Part shown: positions 42,282 through 51,362 of the stretch, in pieces
How the letters are laid out: the number at the start of each line of letters is the position of its first letter
Numbering within the stretch: position 1 is the first letter of the stretch
Source of the DNA: Diacronema lutheri
Lineage: Eukaryota; Haptophyta; Pavlovophyceae; Pavlovales; Pavlovaceae
Assembly: GCA_019448385.1 (NCBI GenBank)
Contig: JAGTXO010000040.1
Location: 284,375-348,374, forward strand
Length of the DNA stretch: 64,000 nucleotides
Direction of reading: 5' to 3'
Translations under genes and position numbers: made by a program
The notes under the pieces: model-generated
Database searches by the model: none
Seen by the model: only the letters and a program-made list of their open reading frames with translations
What the model was told of the DNA's origin: nothing

Positions 42282-43114
42282 CTTCGGACTCGCTGCCCGG
42301 CTCTGCCTGTGCGGGCGCGATGCACTCGGACTCGATGCCCGGCTCTGCCTTCGTGGGCGCGGTCGCGGGCACGGGCGCGCCCTCGACCCCGTCGCGGTTG
42401 AAGACATCGAACTCGACGCACACGCCGTGGTCCTTGAAGTCGGTGGCCTCGCTGTCGTTCGCGTAAGCCTCGGGCGAACTCGCAACGAGCGACGACATCT
42501 CGGCGTGGAGCCAGCACATCTCATGCTGCACCGCGTGTTCAGGTTCTCGAGCGCTCCGTTGAAAGAGTCACTCTCACCGAGGCGCTCGCTGCACCACACC
42601 AGATAGCCATCGAGCTTGTGAGCGTGCTCGTGCGCCCGTGCGAGGTCCTTGGAGAGCGCGTCGGCGCGCGCGCACATGCCGTCGCATGACTTGGCCGGTG
42701 TCATGCTGTGCTTCCAAGGCCTGGTGCTCGGCGTTGAGCGTGTCGTGATCCTCGCGAACGAGCTGCAACCAGCTGCAGCAGCCGCGCGACGCCGCTGTCG
42801 CCGACGATGCGCTGGAGCATGTGGCCCATGAGGTGTGCGCGGCACGTGGCGAGCGCCACATTTTTGCGCAGCAGCGCGAGGATCCGGGCGCCGCGGACGA
42901 GCCGGCCCATGCACTTGAGCGCGTAGATTCGGCCGCACATGCACGCGCCGACGACCGAGTCGGCGGGCCCGCCGTCGAGCCAAAAGTTGGCCTCGGCCGC
43001 ATCGCGGCGGCGGGCGACGCGCTGAAGGATGCGCACGCGGTAGTGCCGGTCGACGAGCAGCTCGTCGCCGAAGATCTCGTCGGGCAGCAGCTCGGAGACG
43101 TTCTGGGGGTACAT
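42071..43114 (-). pseudogene. Frameshifted coding relic, unknown family
   Basis: Natural-looking protein sequence appears in successive frames on the minus strand. From the ATG at 43114 it reads MYPQNVSELLPDEIFGDELL and on to a Cys/Leu-rich segment (ACMCGRIYALKCMGRLVRG). Near 42765 the frame changes (LQLVREDHDTLNAEHQALEA), near 42690 again (CARADALSKDLARAHEHAHK), near 42535 again (EMCWLHAEMSSLVASSPEAY), and it ends in ATEYKTSYANSRARH...FESVQAEVA before a stop at 42071, with a further in-frame TGA at 42221. The blocks SSPEAYANDSEATDFKD and NSPKLSSVDSQATEYKT are similar, so the last part is an internal duplication. At least three frame changes within 600 bp point to decay (or assembly indels). 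The second half looks coiled-coil. No family is recognised. Confidence 0.55.
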
Positions 43115-43200
43115 GCTGTGCGAGCGTGCACGCGACGAGATCTCGTCGGGCGTGCCGTCCGTTCGTTCAGAGCAGAGCGCGTCGGACCGGCAGACAGACG

Positions 43201-43404
43201 ATGCAGCGCGCGAAGGCACCTGCGGCGCGCGGCGTGGCCTCGCGTGCCGTCACGAAGCCGCCTGCGCGCACTGCGGAGGCGGCGAGCGCGACGAGGGCGG
43301 GCGCGGACGAGGTGCTGAGCGGCGTCACGTACGCGCCCTCGCTCGCCGAGCTCGACGCCGCGGCGCTGACGATGCGCGCGGCGTACCACACCGACCGCCC
43401 CTGA
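43201..43404 (+). CDS. Small ORF, 67 aa, uncharacterised
   Basis: ATG at 43201 to TGA at 43404. The basic, Ala-rich first half (MQRAKAPAARGVASRAVTKP) could be a targeting peptide. The second half has balanced composition (VLSGVTYAPSLAELDAAALT, ending AYHTDRP) unlike antisense shadow frames, which are Arg-rich. It overlaps the upstream edge of the relic on the other strand and ends about 130 bp before the foldback element. It may be a real small protein or the surviving end of a larger gene; no homolog is recognised. Confidence 0.35.
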   Translation: MQRAKAPAARGVASRAVTKPPARTAEAASATRAGADEVLSGVTYAPSLAELDAAALTMRAAYHTDRP

Positions 43405-43532
43405 GACGATGCGCGGCGCCCGCGGAGGACTGGTCCGTTGGCGCGCAAACCGTGGGCGAAAGGGCGCGAAGCCAACGGCCGTCCGCGCACGTTCAAACGC
43501 GCGCATACGGGTGGCATCCTCCCACCTTCGGC

Positions 43533-44396
43533 GCCGCTTTCTAAAAGGGTGTAGGGTGTAGGGTGTAGGATGCAAAACAAGCCCTCCCCACATTTGGGCC
43601 CGACGTCATTCCTTCTTCGAAGCCGTGACGTTACTCACATACGAGTACCTTTACTTAGTGTAGGATGTATCTATTCTCTAGGTATTTGCATAGTGTAGGG
43701 TGTAGGATAAGTACGGTTATGAAAGTCCCATAGGGGGGAGAAGGAATGACGCTGTGACGAAAGAAGGAATGACGTCGGGCCCAAATGTGGGGAGGGCTTG
43801 TTTTGCATCCTACACCCTACACCCTACACCCTTTTAGAAAGCGGCGGCGCCTCGGAGCATGGCGGCTCGACAGCATGGCGCCTCGACAGCATGGCGTCGT
43901 CCAGCGTGGCGTCCAGGATGGCGACTGCGCCCGGGCCGTGACGCCGCGACGTCGTTCGGCTGCGTCACGGAGGAGCGCCATCCGTGCGCCACGGAGGAGC
44001 GGCAGGACCACGACGCGGCGTGACGCTGGACGACGCCATGCTGTATAGGCGCCATGCTGTCGAGCCGCCATGCTCTGAGGCGCCGCCGCTTTTCAAAAGG
44101 GTGTAGGGTGTAGGGTGTAGGATGCAAAACAAGCCCTCCCCACATCTGGGCCCGACGTCATTCCTTCTTTCGTCACAGCGTCATTCCTTCACTCCCTGTA
44201 GGACTTTCGTAACCGTACTTATCCTACACCCTACACTATGCAAATACTTAGAGAATAGATACATCCTACACTAAGTAAAAGTACTCGTATGTGAGTAACG
44301 TCACGGCTTCGAAGAAGGAATGACGTCGGGCCCAAATGTGGGGAGGGCTTGTTTTGCATCCTACACCCTACACCCTACACCCTTTTAGAAAGCGGC
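43533..44396. mobile_element. Composite foldback element (two inverted TIR units)
   Basis: Two copies of a 312-313-bp unit, at 43533-43845 and 44085-44396, lie in opposite orientation. Each unit is itself bounded by about 85-bp terminal inverted repeats that begin GCCGCTTTC(T/C)AAAAGGGT and contain (GTGTAGG)n, the segment CAAGCCCTCCCCACAT and the motif GGGCCCGACGTCATTCC. The central about 145 bp of one copy is the reverse complement of the other with minor changes. The 239 bp between copies (43846-44084) is also inverted for about 60 bp at each side (units of GACAGCATGGCGCC), so the whole forms one palindrome of about 864 bp. It is much richer in AT than its surroundings and has no coding capacity. 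This is a non-autonomous MITE or foldback-type element; no clear target-site duplication was seen. Confidence 0.85.
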
Positions 44397-44496
44397 GGCG
44401 CCTCAGAGCATGGCGCCCGCCCGCTCGAGCCGGACCTCCGCGCAGCCGGACTCGCCCCGCCCCGGGCTGCTCTGGCTGGGCGACGTCGTGCGCGCC

Positions 44497-44795
44497 TCAG
44501 AACGCCGCGCTCGCCACGCGCACGTAGCCCTCGTCCGGGTCCGGCTCGGGCGCCGCGTCGCGCACCGAGCGCGACGCGGCCTCGACGCCCGGCGTTTCGG
44601 CACGCGAGGCGACGGATGCCTCGTCCGGCCGGCCCCACGGCAGCTGCAGCTCGAGCTGGCGCTGGATGATGCGCGGCGTCGCCACGCGCCCGTGCTGCAC
44701 CTCGCGACGTCGCGCGCGCACGTAGAGCACGATCGCCACCGAGCCGCTGAGGCCCATCATCGCGCCGAGCAGCACCGAGATTGTGGTCTCATTGT
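44497..44795 (-). CDS. Orphan terminal exon of a single-pass membrane protein
   Basis: Read from a good CAG acceptor (44797-44796): 98 codons beginning with a short acidic/Thr stretch (NETTISVLL), then a TM helix (LLGAMMGLSGSVAIVLYV), a basic stop-transfer RARRR, and an about 65-residue cytosolic tail with acidic ending (EPDPDEGYVRVASAAF). The form is that of the last exon of a type I surface protein. No matching upstream exons are seen, because the DNA beyond 44,900 is occupied by the ssDNA-binding/Pif1 relic in the opposite orientation. Either the first exons lie farther away or the gene was cut by an insertion. The foldback element lies only about 100 bp past its stop. Confidence 0.45.
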
Positions 44796-44971
44796 CTGCT
44801 TGGGCGCGAACGGAAAACGCGCGAAGGGTGGCGACGAAGATCGTTGGGTTGGGTTGGGCCACCGGCTCCCGAGGATTGCTTGTGGCGCTCGACTGACCGT
44901 TGGCCCAGCTTTTTTTTTTCTCGAACCTACTGTGGAGCCGCCTGCAGCGTGATCTCCCGCGCACAACGACC

Positions 44972-47350
44972 ATGGCCGCCATCGACCTGCGCGCCTTCGA
45001 CGCGGCGCTCGTCAACTGCGAGATCGTGAGCACGCGGCCGGTCAAGCCGAGCGAGCAGGCGCGCACGGTCGACAAGCTGAGCTACGGGCCGTCGCGCCGC
45101 GCGCTCGCCTTCGTCTCGCCGCCCTGCGTCGTCGACTGGCCCGAGCTCACGGGCGACGGCAACTTTGGCACCATGTACGGGCCGACGGACGTCGACAAGG
45201 CGGCGTACACGGCCGGCGTGACCGACAAGGAGCTGCCGATTGAAGGCGCGCCGCTCGCGCAGATGGACGCCTACTTTGGCGCCCTGCGCGCCATCGACGA
45301 TCAGCGCGTCGAGACGGTGCACGCGCGCCAGAAGGAGCTGCTCAACACGCGCGGCCTCTCGAAGGAGGAGGTGCGCGGCAAGCTCTCGCCCGCCGTCAAG
45401 CCCAAGTACGAGGACGACACGCTCGCGCACACGCGGCTGAACATGTCGACGCGCACGTTCACGTGGGCGGGCTCCGAGCGCGTCGTGCCGCTCGTCGACG
45501 CGCGGCGCGAACCGGTCGACGAGATCCGGCACGAGGACGTCTGCGCCATCGCCACGCAGCTCGACCGCGTCTACACGGGGCTCACGGGCTCGATGTTTGG
45601 CACCAAGTGGAACGTGTGCGGGGTCATGCTCCTGAAGCGCGCCGAGCAGCGGCCGCAGCCCGGCTCGGACGCCTTCGCCTCGTACGGCGTGCCCGCCTGG
45701 GCCGACACGTTCGACTCCACGGGGCTGTACGTGCCCGACGAGCGCGAGCGCGCGGCGGCGCTCGCGGCGGTGGCCGGTCTGCGCACGGCGCGCGCGCCGG
45801 CCGGGCCGGGCGGGCGCGAGCTCGCGCGCGCGCAGGGCTACCATCGCGCCGAGCGGGCTGCGAGCGCGGCGGCGGCGCGCGCGGCGATGGCCGAGGGCGG
45901 CCAGCAGTGCGCGCTCCACGGCGCGGTCGTCAAATCGGCGCTGCGCGGCGTGGGCAACCGGCTGCATCTTTGCGACGCGCCGGGCGGAACGGGCAAGACG
46001 TTCGTCGAGCGCGCCATTATCGCCGCCGTGCGCGCGGATGGGCACGCGGTCGTCGTGGGCGCGTCCTCGGGCGTCGCCGCCACGCTGCTGCCCGACGGCC
46101 GCACCTTCCACTTGACCTTCAAGGTGCCCGGCGGTGCCGACTCCGACGGGCAAGCCGTTCAATGGCGTGCCGCGCTCCGAGCGCGGGCGCTCCCTGGCCG
46201 CCGCGGCGGCTGGTCGTGTGGGACGAGGCGCCGATGCAGACGCGGTGCCACCTCGACTCGCCTGATCGGTGTTTGCGCGACGTGACGGGCGTCGACGAGC
46301 GCTTCGGCGGCGAGACGCTGCTGCTCGCCGGCGACTTTCGCCAGTGCTTGCCGGTGGTGCGGCGCGGCTCGCGCGCGCAGATCGTGCGCTCCTGCCTCAA
46401 GTACTCGGCGCCGTGGCAGCACGATCGGCAGCACGCCTTGGTCGAGAACGTTCGCGCCTCGAGCGCGGCGCGCGACACGGGCGACGCGCTCGGCGCGGGC
46501 GAGTGGGCGGAGCTGCTGCGCAGCCCCGGCGACGGCGCCGTTCCCGCGGCGGTGCCGGCGGCCGGGGCCATGCCCGGCGCATTCCCGCTCGATCCCGTGC
46601 AGCTGCCCGAGGCCGTCGGCGGCGTCCCCATCCGCGTGGGCTCGGCCTACCCGACGGAGCTCGTGACGACTTTGTCCACGGCGCGACGTGTTGGACCGAC
46701 GACGGCTCGCTGTGCGACCGCGCGGTGCTCTGCGCCAAGCAGACGGACGTGGCGCGGATCAACTGGCTGGCGATCGGCCGCTTCCCGGGCGCGGCGGCGA
46801 GGTGCGCGTCGGCGGACGAGCTGGCGCGACGACGGGGCGGGCAAGCAGATTGCGCTGGCGTCGGTCGAATTCCTCGACTCGCTCGAGCACGCGCAGATGC
46901 CGCACCGCGTCCTCGACCTGAAGCCCGGGATGGTGGTGATGCTACCGCGCAACCTCTCGCCCGGCGAGGGGCTGTGCGGCGGCACGCGGCTGATCGTGCG
47001 CGGCGTGCGCGCCGGCGGCCGGCTGCTCGAGTGCGCACGCCCCGGCGCGGCCGCCGGGCGCGACAGCACCGTGCTCGTCGCGCGTGTCGACCACCACTCG
47101 CCCGACGACGGCACGTTCGCGCTTGTGCGGATGCGCCGCCAGTTCCCCGGTGCGGCCGGCGTAACGAGGCGCAGGGGCAAGCGCTCGGGTGCGCGGGCGT
47201 GTGGCTCGCCGAGCCGTGCTTCACGCACGGCCAGCTCCACGTGGCCGCTTCGCGCGTCGGGCACACGTCGCGCGTCCGCTTTGCGCTCGGCGCGGACCTC
47301 GTGACGCGCAGCGTCGTCTTCAAAGAGGTGCTCCGCGCGGTCAGCGGTGG
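44972..47350 (+). pseudogene. Decayed ssDNA-binding-like/Pif1 helicase fusion
   Basis: The frame from the ATG at 44972 is open for about 395 codons. The first about 250 residues (SPPCVVDWPEL, DGNFGTMYGPTDVDKAAY, YEDD, then RHEDVCAIATQLDRVYTGLT...GTKWNV) recall the ssDNA-binding proteins of large algal DNA viruses. A Pif1-type helicase follows: Walker A CDAPGGTGKTFVER, the HLTFKVP element, then in another frame RLVVWDEAPMQ (Walker B) and LLLAGDFRQCLPVV, as in Helitron/Pif1 helicases, then LKPGMVVMLPRNLSP...GTRLIVRGV and a C-terminal HVAASRVGHTSRVRF (motif VI region). Reading the whole needs frame changes near 46150-46200, 46670, 46830 and 47165, and the first frame stops at 46285. So it is a broken copy unless indel errors explain it. 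Confidence 0.7.
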
Positions 47351-48873
47351 CGAGGCGGCGGCGGCGGCGCTCGCCGCGGCCGCCGTCGCCGCCGCGCGCG
47401 AATGCGCGGCGGCGGCGCGCGGTGGCGGCGGGCGCGGACGGCGCGCGCGGCGCCGGCGGCGGGCGGCGCGCTGGCGGCGGGCGCGCCGCCGGCGCGCGGT
47501 GCTGGCCAGCACCCGCCGGCGCGACGCCCGCCGCGCCGCTCGCGCCGACGCGCAGCCGTCGGGTGCTCGCCAGCACCGCGCGCCGCGCGACCGGCCCGCG
47601 TACCTGCGCGCCCTTCTAGGGCGCGCAGGGCGGCGCCAATGCGGCCGGCGCGCAGGGGCCTCACGCTGGCGCGCTGCCCGCCGCCGCGTGGGTCGCCGCT
47701 GCGCGCGTGCCGTCGGCGCTGCCGCCGCCCGGCGTCGCGCTCGCGCCGCAGCCGCAGCCGCCGCCGCCGCCGTCGCCGCCGCCTGCCGCCTGCCGGCAAG
47801 CTGGGCAAGTGCGCAGCGGCGGCGACGGCGGTGCGCGACCCGGCGAGCAGGCGGCGCGCCGCCGAGCCGGGGGCGGGCTCCGTGGGCGACGAGGCTCGCC
47901 CGCCACTCGCACTACTCGCGCGCCAAGTGCGCACAACGCGCCCCCCCCCCCCCCCCCACCCCACCCCCCGATGAAATTATTGCTCATACCATGGCGTCGC
48001 GCCACGGCAGTACGCCCGTGGCCCCGGCGGCCAGCCTCGCGCCGCTACGCCGTGTCGTCGCGGCCGGCGCACACAGCGAACTGTGTTTCCGCGGCACATG
48101 CCCGGCTGCTCGCGCGCTGCAAGCTTGCCGAACTGCTCGCGCTGGAATGGCGCGTTGCGGGCGTGCCCGCGCACCGCGCGTGTGCCATGCGCGTTCCGGG
48201 AGCGCCGCGCCGCGCGCCAAAGCGGCGCGCGGCGGACGTGCGGCCTCGGGCCGAAGAGGGGCCGGCGCGACCGGCCGCGAGGCGGGCGCAGACGCTCGGC
48301 GTGCCGGTCGATGCGTCGTCCAAATCCGCGTCGGGCGGATGCGCGCCTGGGCCGGCGCTGCGTGCAGTCGGCGGGGCCCGGCCACGCGCTCGGGCGTAAC
48401 GTTCGCGCCTGTTCGGCCGAGGCGCACTCGCCGTCCCCTCGCGCCGGCAACGTGCGTGCGGGCCAGCACGCAGGCAGCGTACGATGCCACGGCAGCGGCG
48501 AGCGCGTCCCCGCCGGTGTGCCGCTCGGCGCCCCGTCACGCGCAACGTGCGCGCCGCCCGCTGCATGCGCACGCATACGCGCGCTGGCAGCGTGCGCAAA
48601 ATTGCCCGGGCAAGATCGTCCCGCGCTCGCGCCGCCGACGCATCATTCCATGTGTCCGTTTCGGCATCTGCCACCATCCACCAGCCCTCGAAAGCCGGCT
48701 TGCGCGTGGGCGCCCGTCCGGTGCGAGAAGCGGCTCGCGTCCTCGCGCGGGGCGCCTCCGCGCCAGGCGCCCGGCGCGCGCTCGTCTTGCCGCGCCACCA
48801 CGCTGATCTGCGCCCAACCCTCGCTCGCCAATTCCCCCGTCGTCCCTGCTGCGCAGCCCGCAACAGCGCGCGC
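47351..48873. other. Low-complexity region without a supported gene
   Basis: Ala/Arg-biased open frames occur on both strands but none shows a domain. Noted: inverted copies of a GTGCTGGCCAGCACC-type motif near 47505 and 47570, a 17-nt poly(C) tract at 47941-47957 followed by C-rich imperfect repeats, and a weak minus-strand stretch near 48610-48700 with more balanced composition (WWMVADAETDTWNDAS), which might be an exon of an unknown gene. Confidence 0.4.
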
Positions 48874-50297
48874 ATGGCGCGTGCACGGCGCGGCGCCTTG
48901 AGCAAGTTTTACGTCGTCGGTCGGCAGCCTGTGGAAGACGCGTTTGACGGCCCGATGTGGCCGGTGAGAGTGCCCGGCGTGCCGCGTGGTGAGCGCCTGC
49001 ACGGCTTGCCGGGCTCGGCGCGCGCCCAGCCAGCCTCCCTCCATCCCGCCGCAAACCGTGCGTGCGCACCCCGCACACCCGGCGCTGCGCGGCGCGGCGC
49101 AGGCGCGAAAAACGAGGGCAGCGCGTGCTACACGACCGTCCTTATGCAATCGCTCTTCGCCCTGAACATGCTCCGTGCGATGCTTCGCTCCGCTTCGCGC
49201 CGTGCCAACAGCGTCGAGAGGGCGCGTTTTCGGGACTCTGGCACGCTGATCGAGGACACCAGGGCGCCGACACGGCTGTGTCTTGTGTCCGTCATCGACG
49301 TCATCTCGGGCCGTGGCGCGCGAAGGACGCCGCAGGATGCCGCTGAGTTCTTCCGGTTGCTGCTCGGCCGAGTGCCCGGGCTCGCTGCGGCCTTTGAAGC
49401 CGACACACGCGTCGGGCCAGTGCTCGAGCAGATCGCCGTGCCTTCAGAGGCCGGCGAGGGCATCGCCGTACTCGTCAGCGTCGGCGGCGATGCGGCGCGC
49501 GCGCTTGCACACGCTCTGGGGGGCGCCGCTGGGCCGCCGCGGGATCGCCACACGAACGCGGGCCACTCGGGCGTGCTCACGCCAGCCAGCATTGCTGTCG
49601 AGGCGCCGCGCACGACGCGCGGCAATGGCTCGCAGTGCAAGAACAACCGCGCGCTCGTGTGCGCGCCGCGGCTGCTGCTCGGCGGGCGCGACCACCTCCC
49701 CGTCGCCGGCGTGGTGCACGTGGGCGAGGGGCCGATGAGCGGGCACCTTGTCGCCATCGTGCTCCGCAACGAGGCTTGGTTTCCGTGCGACGACTACAAC
49801 GTGCGGCGGCGCGCACGGTCGCTCGGTGCCGCGACCGGCGGTCGAGCGCAGCCGCGACCGCCCCGTCCTCCCGCGCGGCACGCGCGCGTGGCCTGAAAGC
49901 TCGCGCGCGCGCCTGCCGCACGCACGCGCGTTGCCCGCGCAGATCTACAACGTGCCTGAGTCCGACGCGCTGGCGTGGGCAAGTGGTGCGAGCATGCTCG
50001 TTCACAGCCGGCTGGACGTGGAGCCGTTGGACCCGGCGCTGGGCTCAGCGTCACCGCCGTCGGCCGCATCGCCTGCGTGGCCGAGCTCGGAGCCCGACGC
50101 GCCGACCTTGCCGGCAGCCTGGCCGCGGGTGCGGCAGATGGCAGCGGTGCCAACAGATGCGACGATCGGCATCGCGGAGACGGCTGCAGACATCTCTACG
50201 GCGGCGATCGGCCCAGCTGCGTGCGAGGCCCGCCAAGTTGTCTCCGTGACGCGCGCATTGCCAACAGCGATGAGTGCGTCCTCGTCTCCGGCGGCCG

Positions 50298-50346
<49 letters not shown>

Positions 50347-50551
50347 AACTCTCCCTACCTTCTTCCTCCTTTCGCACCTCGCACGCGCACGCCGTCCGCT
50401 GTCCGCTGTCCGCGGCCCAAATTGCCTTGCGGAAGCCGAGCAGGCAGAGCCCTGCTTGGATGGCTCCAGCGCGCATCTTGTGGATGGCGACGCTGTGGGC
50501 GAGCACGGACGCTCAAATGTGACCAGTGGCGCGCACGTGCACGTGCGCTAA
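48874..50551 (+). CDS. USP-type ubiquitin-specific protease (deubiquitinase)
   Basis: Exons 48874-48988, 49103-49800 and 49943-50551; introns are GTGAGC...GCGCAG and GTGCGG...GCGCAG, both in phase. The first splice rebuilds the Cys box as GAKNEGSACYTTVLMQSLF, matching the USP G-L-x-N-x-G-x-T-C-Y-x-N-S motif, with the nucleophile in ACY. TPQDAAEFFRLLL corresponds to the Q-Q-D-A-x-E-F-L block. The His box is GPMSGHLVAIVLRNEAWFPC followed by DDYN. The third exon supplies IYNVPESDALAWASGASMLV, like the final S-x-A-Y-x-L-x-Y segment. About 473 aa. The zinc-ribbon Cys residues of many USPs are not evident, so it is a compact or divergent member. The modelled C-terminus passes a poly(C)/(AC)n tract (30 C) and is uncertain. 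The expected role is removal of ubiquitin from targets. Confidence 0.68.
50303..50347. repeat. Poly(C)30 followed by (AC)n
   Basis: Thirty consecutive C (50303-50332) running into an AC dinucleotide repeat to 50347, inside the modelled last exon of the USP gene. It is likely length-variable and error-prone. Confidence 0.9.
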
Positions 50552-51325
50552 CTGGACGTCGAGCGTGTGCGCCTTGTCCGCACGTGTGCACTCACGTGCG
50601 TCTGCGGCGATCTGCCCGGCGTAGTAGTCCGCGCGCGCGGGAGCCGCGTCGGCAGTAGGAGCAGGATAACGTACTTGCGCCTGACGAGGACGGCGAGAAG
50701 TGCGGCTTTTCGCTCGGGGTCTACCATGCCGCCGAGGTTGGCGCTGGCGCGCGTGAGGCAGTCGGAGCGCGCTGGGCCCGGGTTGAAGGCCTCACCCCGG
50801 GGGACGGGAGGATTCAAGGCGCCGAGCCGCTGCGGGTGCGGCGGGAGGCCCCGGGCGGGTGTGCTAATGCGGCTCGATGGCCGCCTGCCGGGGGGGGGGG
50901 GGGGGAGGGGGGGGGGGGGGGGGCGTTGGGCCGCCCGCGGAAACGGAGGTGAGCGTGTGGGAGCGGCGCGCGTCGGCGCGCGCGGCTGGCGTGCAGCACG
51001 GATAAGTCTTGTGTGGACTTCGCGGGGCGGATCCCGGTGCAGGGATTGCCGACGTAGGCCGCGAGCGCGAGCAGGGCGGGGATGAAGACGGATGATGGGG
51101 TTGGGGCCAAGGCCGCCGCACCCGCAGCTATCACGGTGGCAGCGACCGCCACGGTCAGTGCGAGGCTCGCGTGGCCGCTGCGCGGGCAGCTCGCCCGCCA
51201 GGTCCAGGAGGGCCGGCCTGCGGCCTCAGTGCCCAGCGTTGGGCATGTCAGCGTCTGCGTCTGCGGGCCCGCCACTGCGATGGCGCATTGAGCCTGGCGC
51301 ACCAAAACGCAATCGGTCCGCCGAT

Positions 51326-51362
<37 letters not shown>

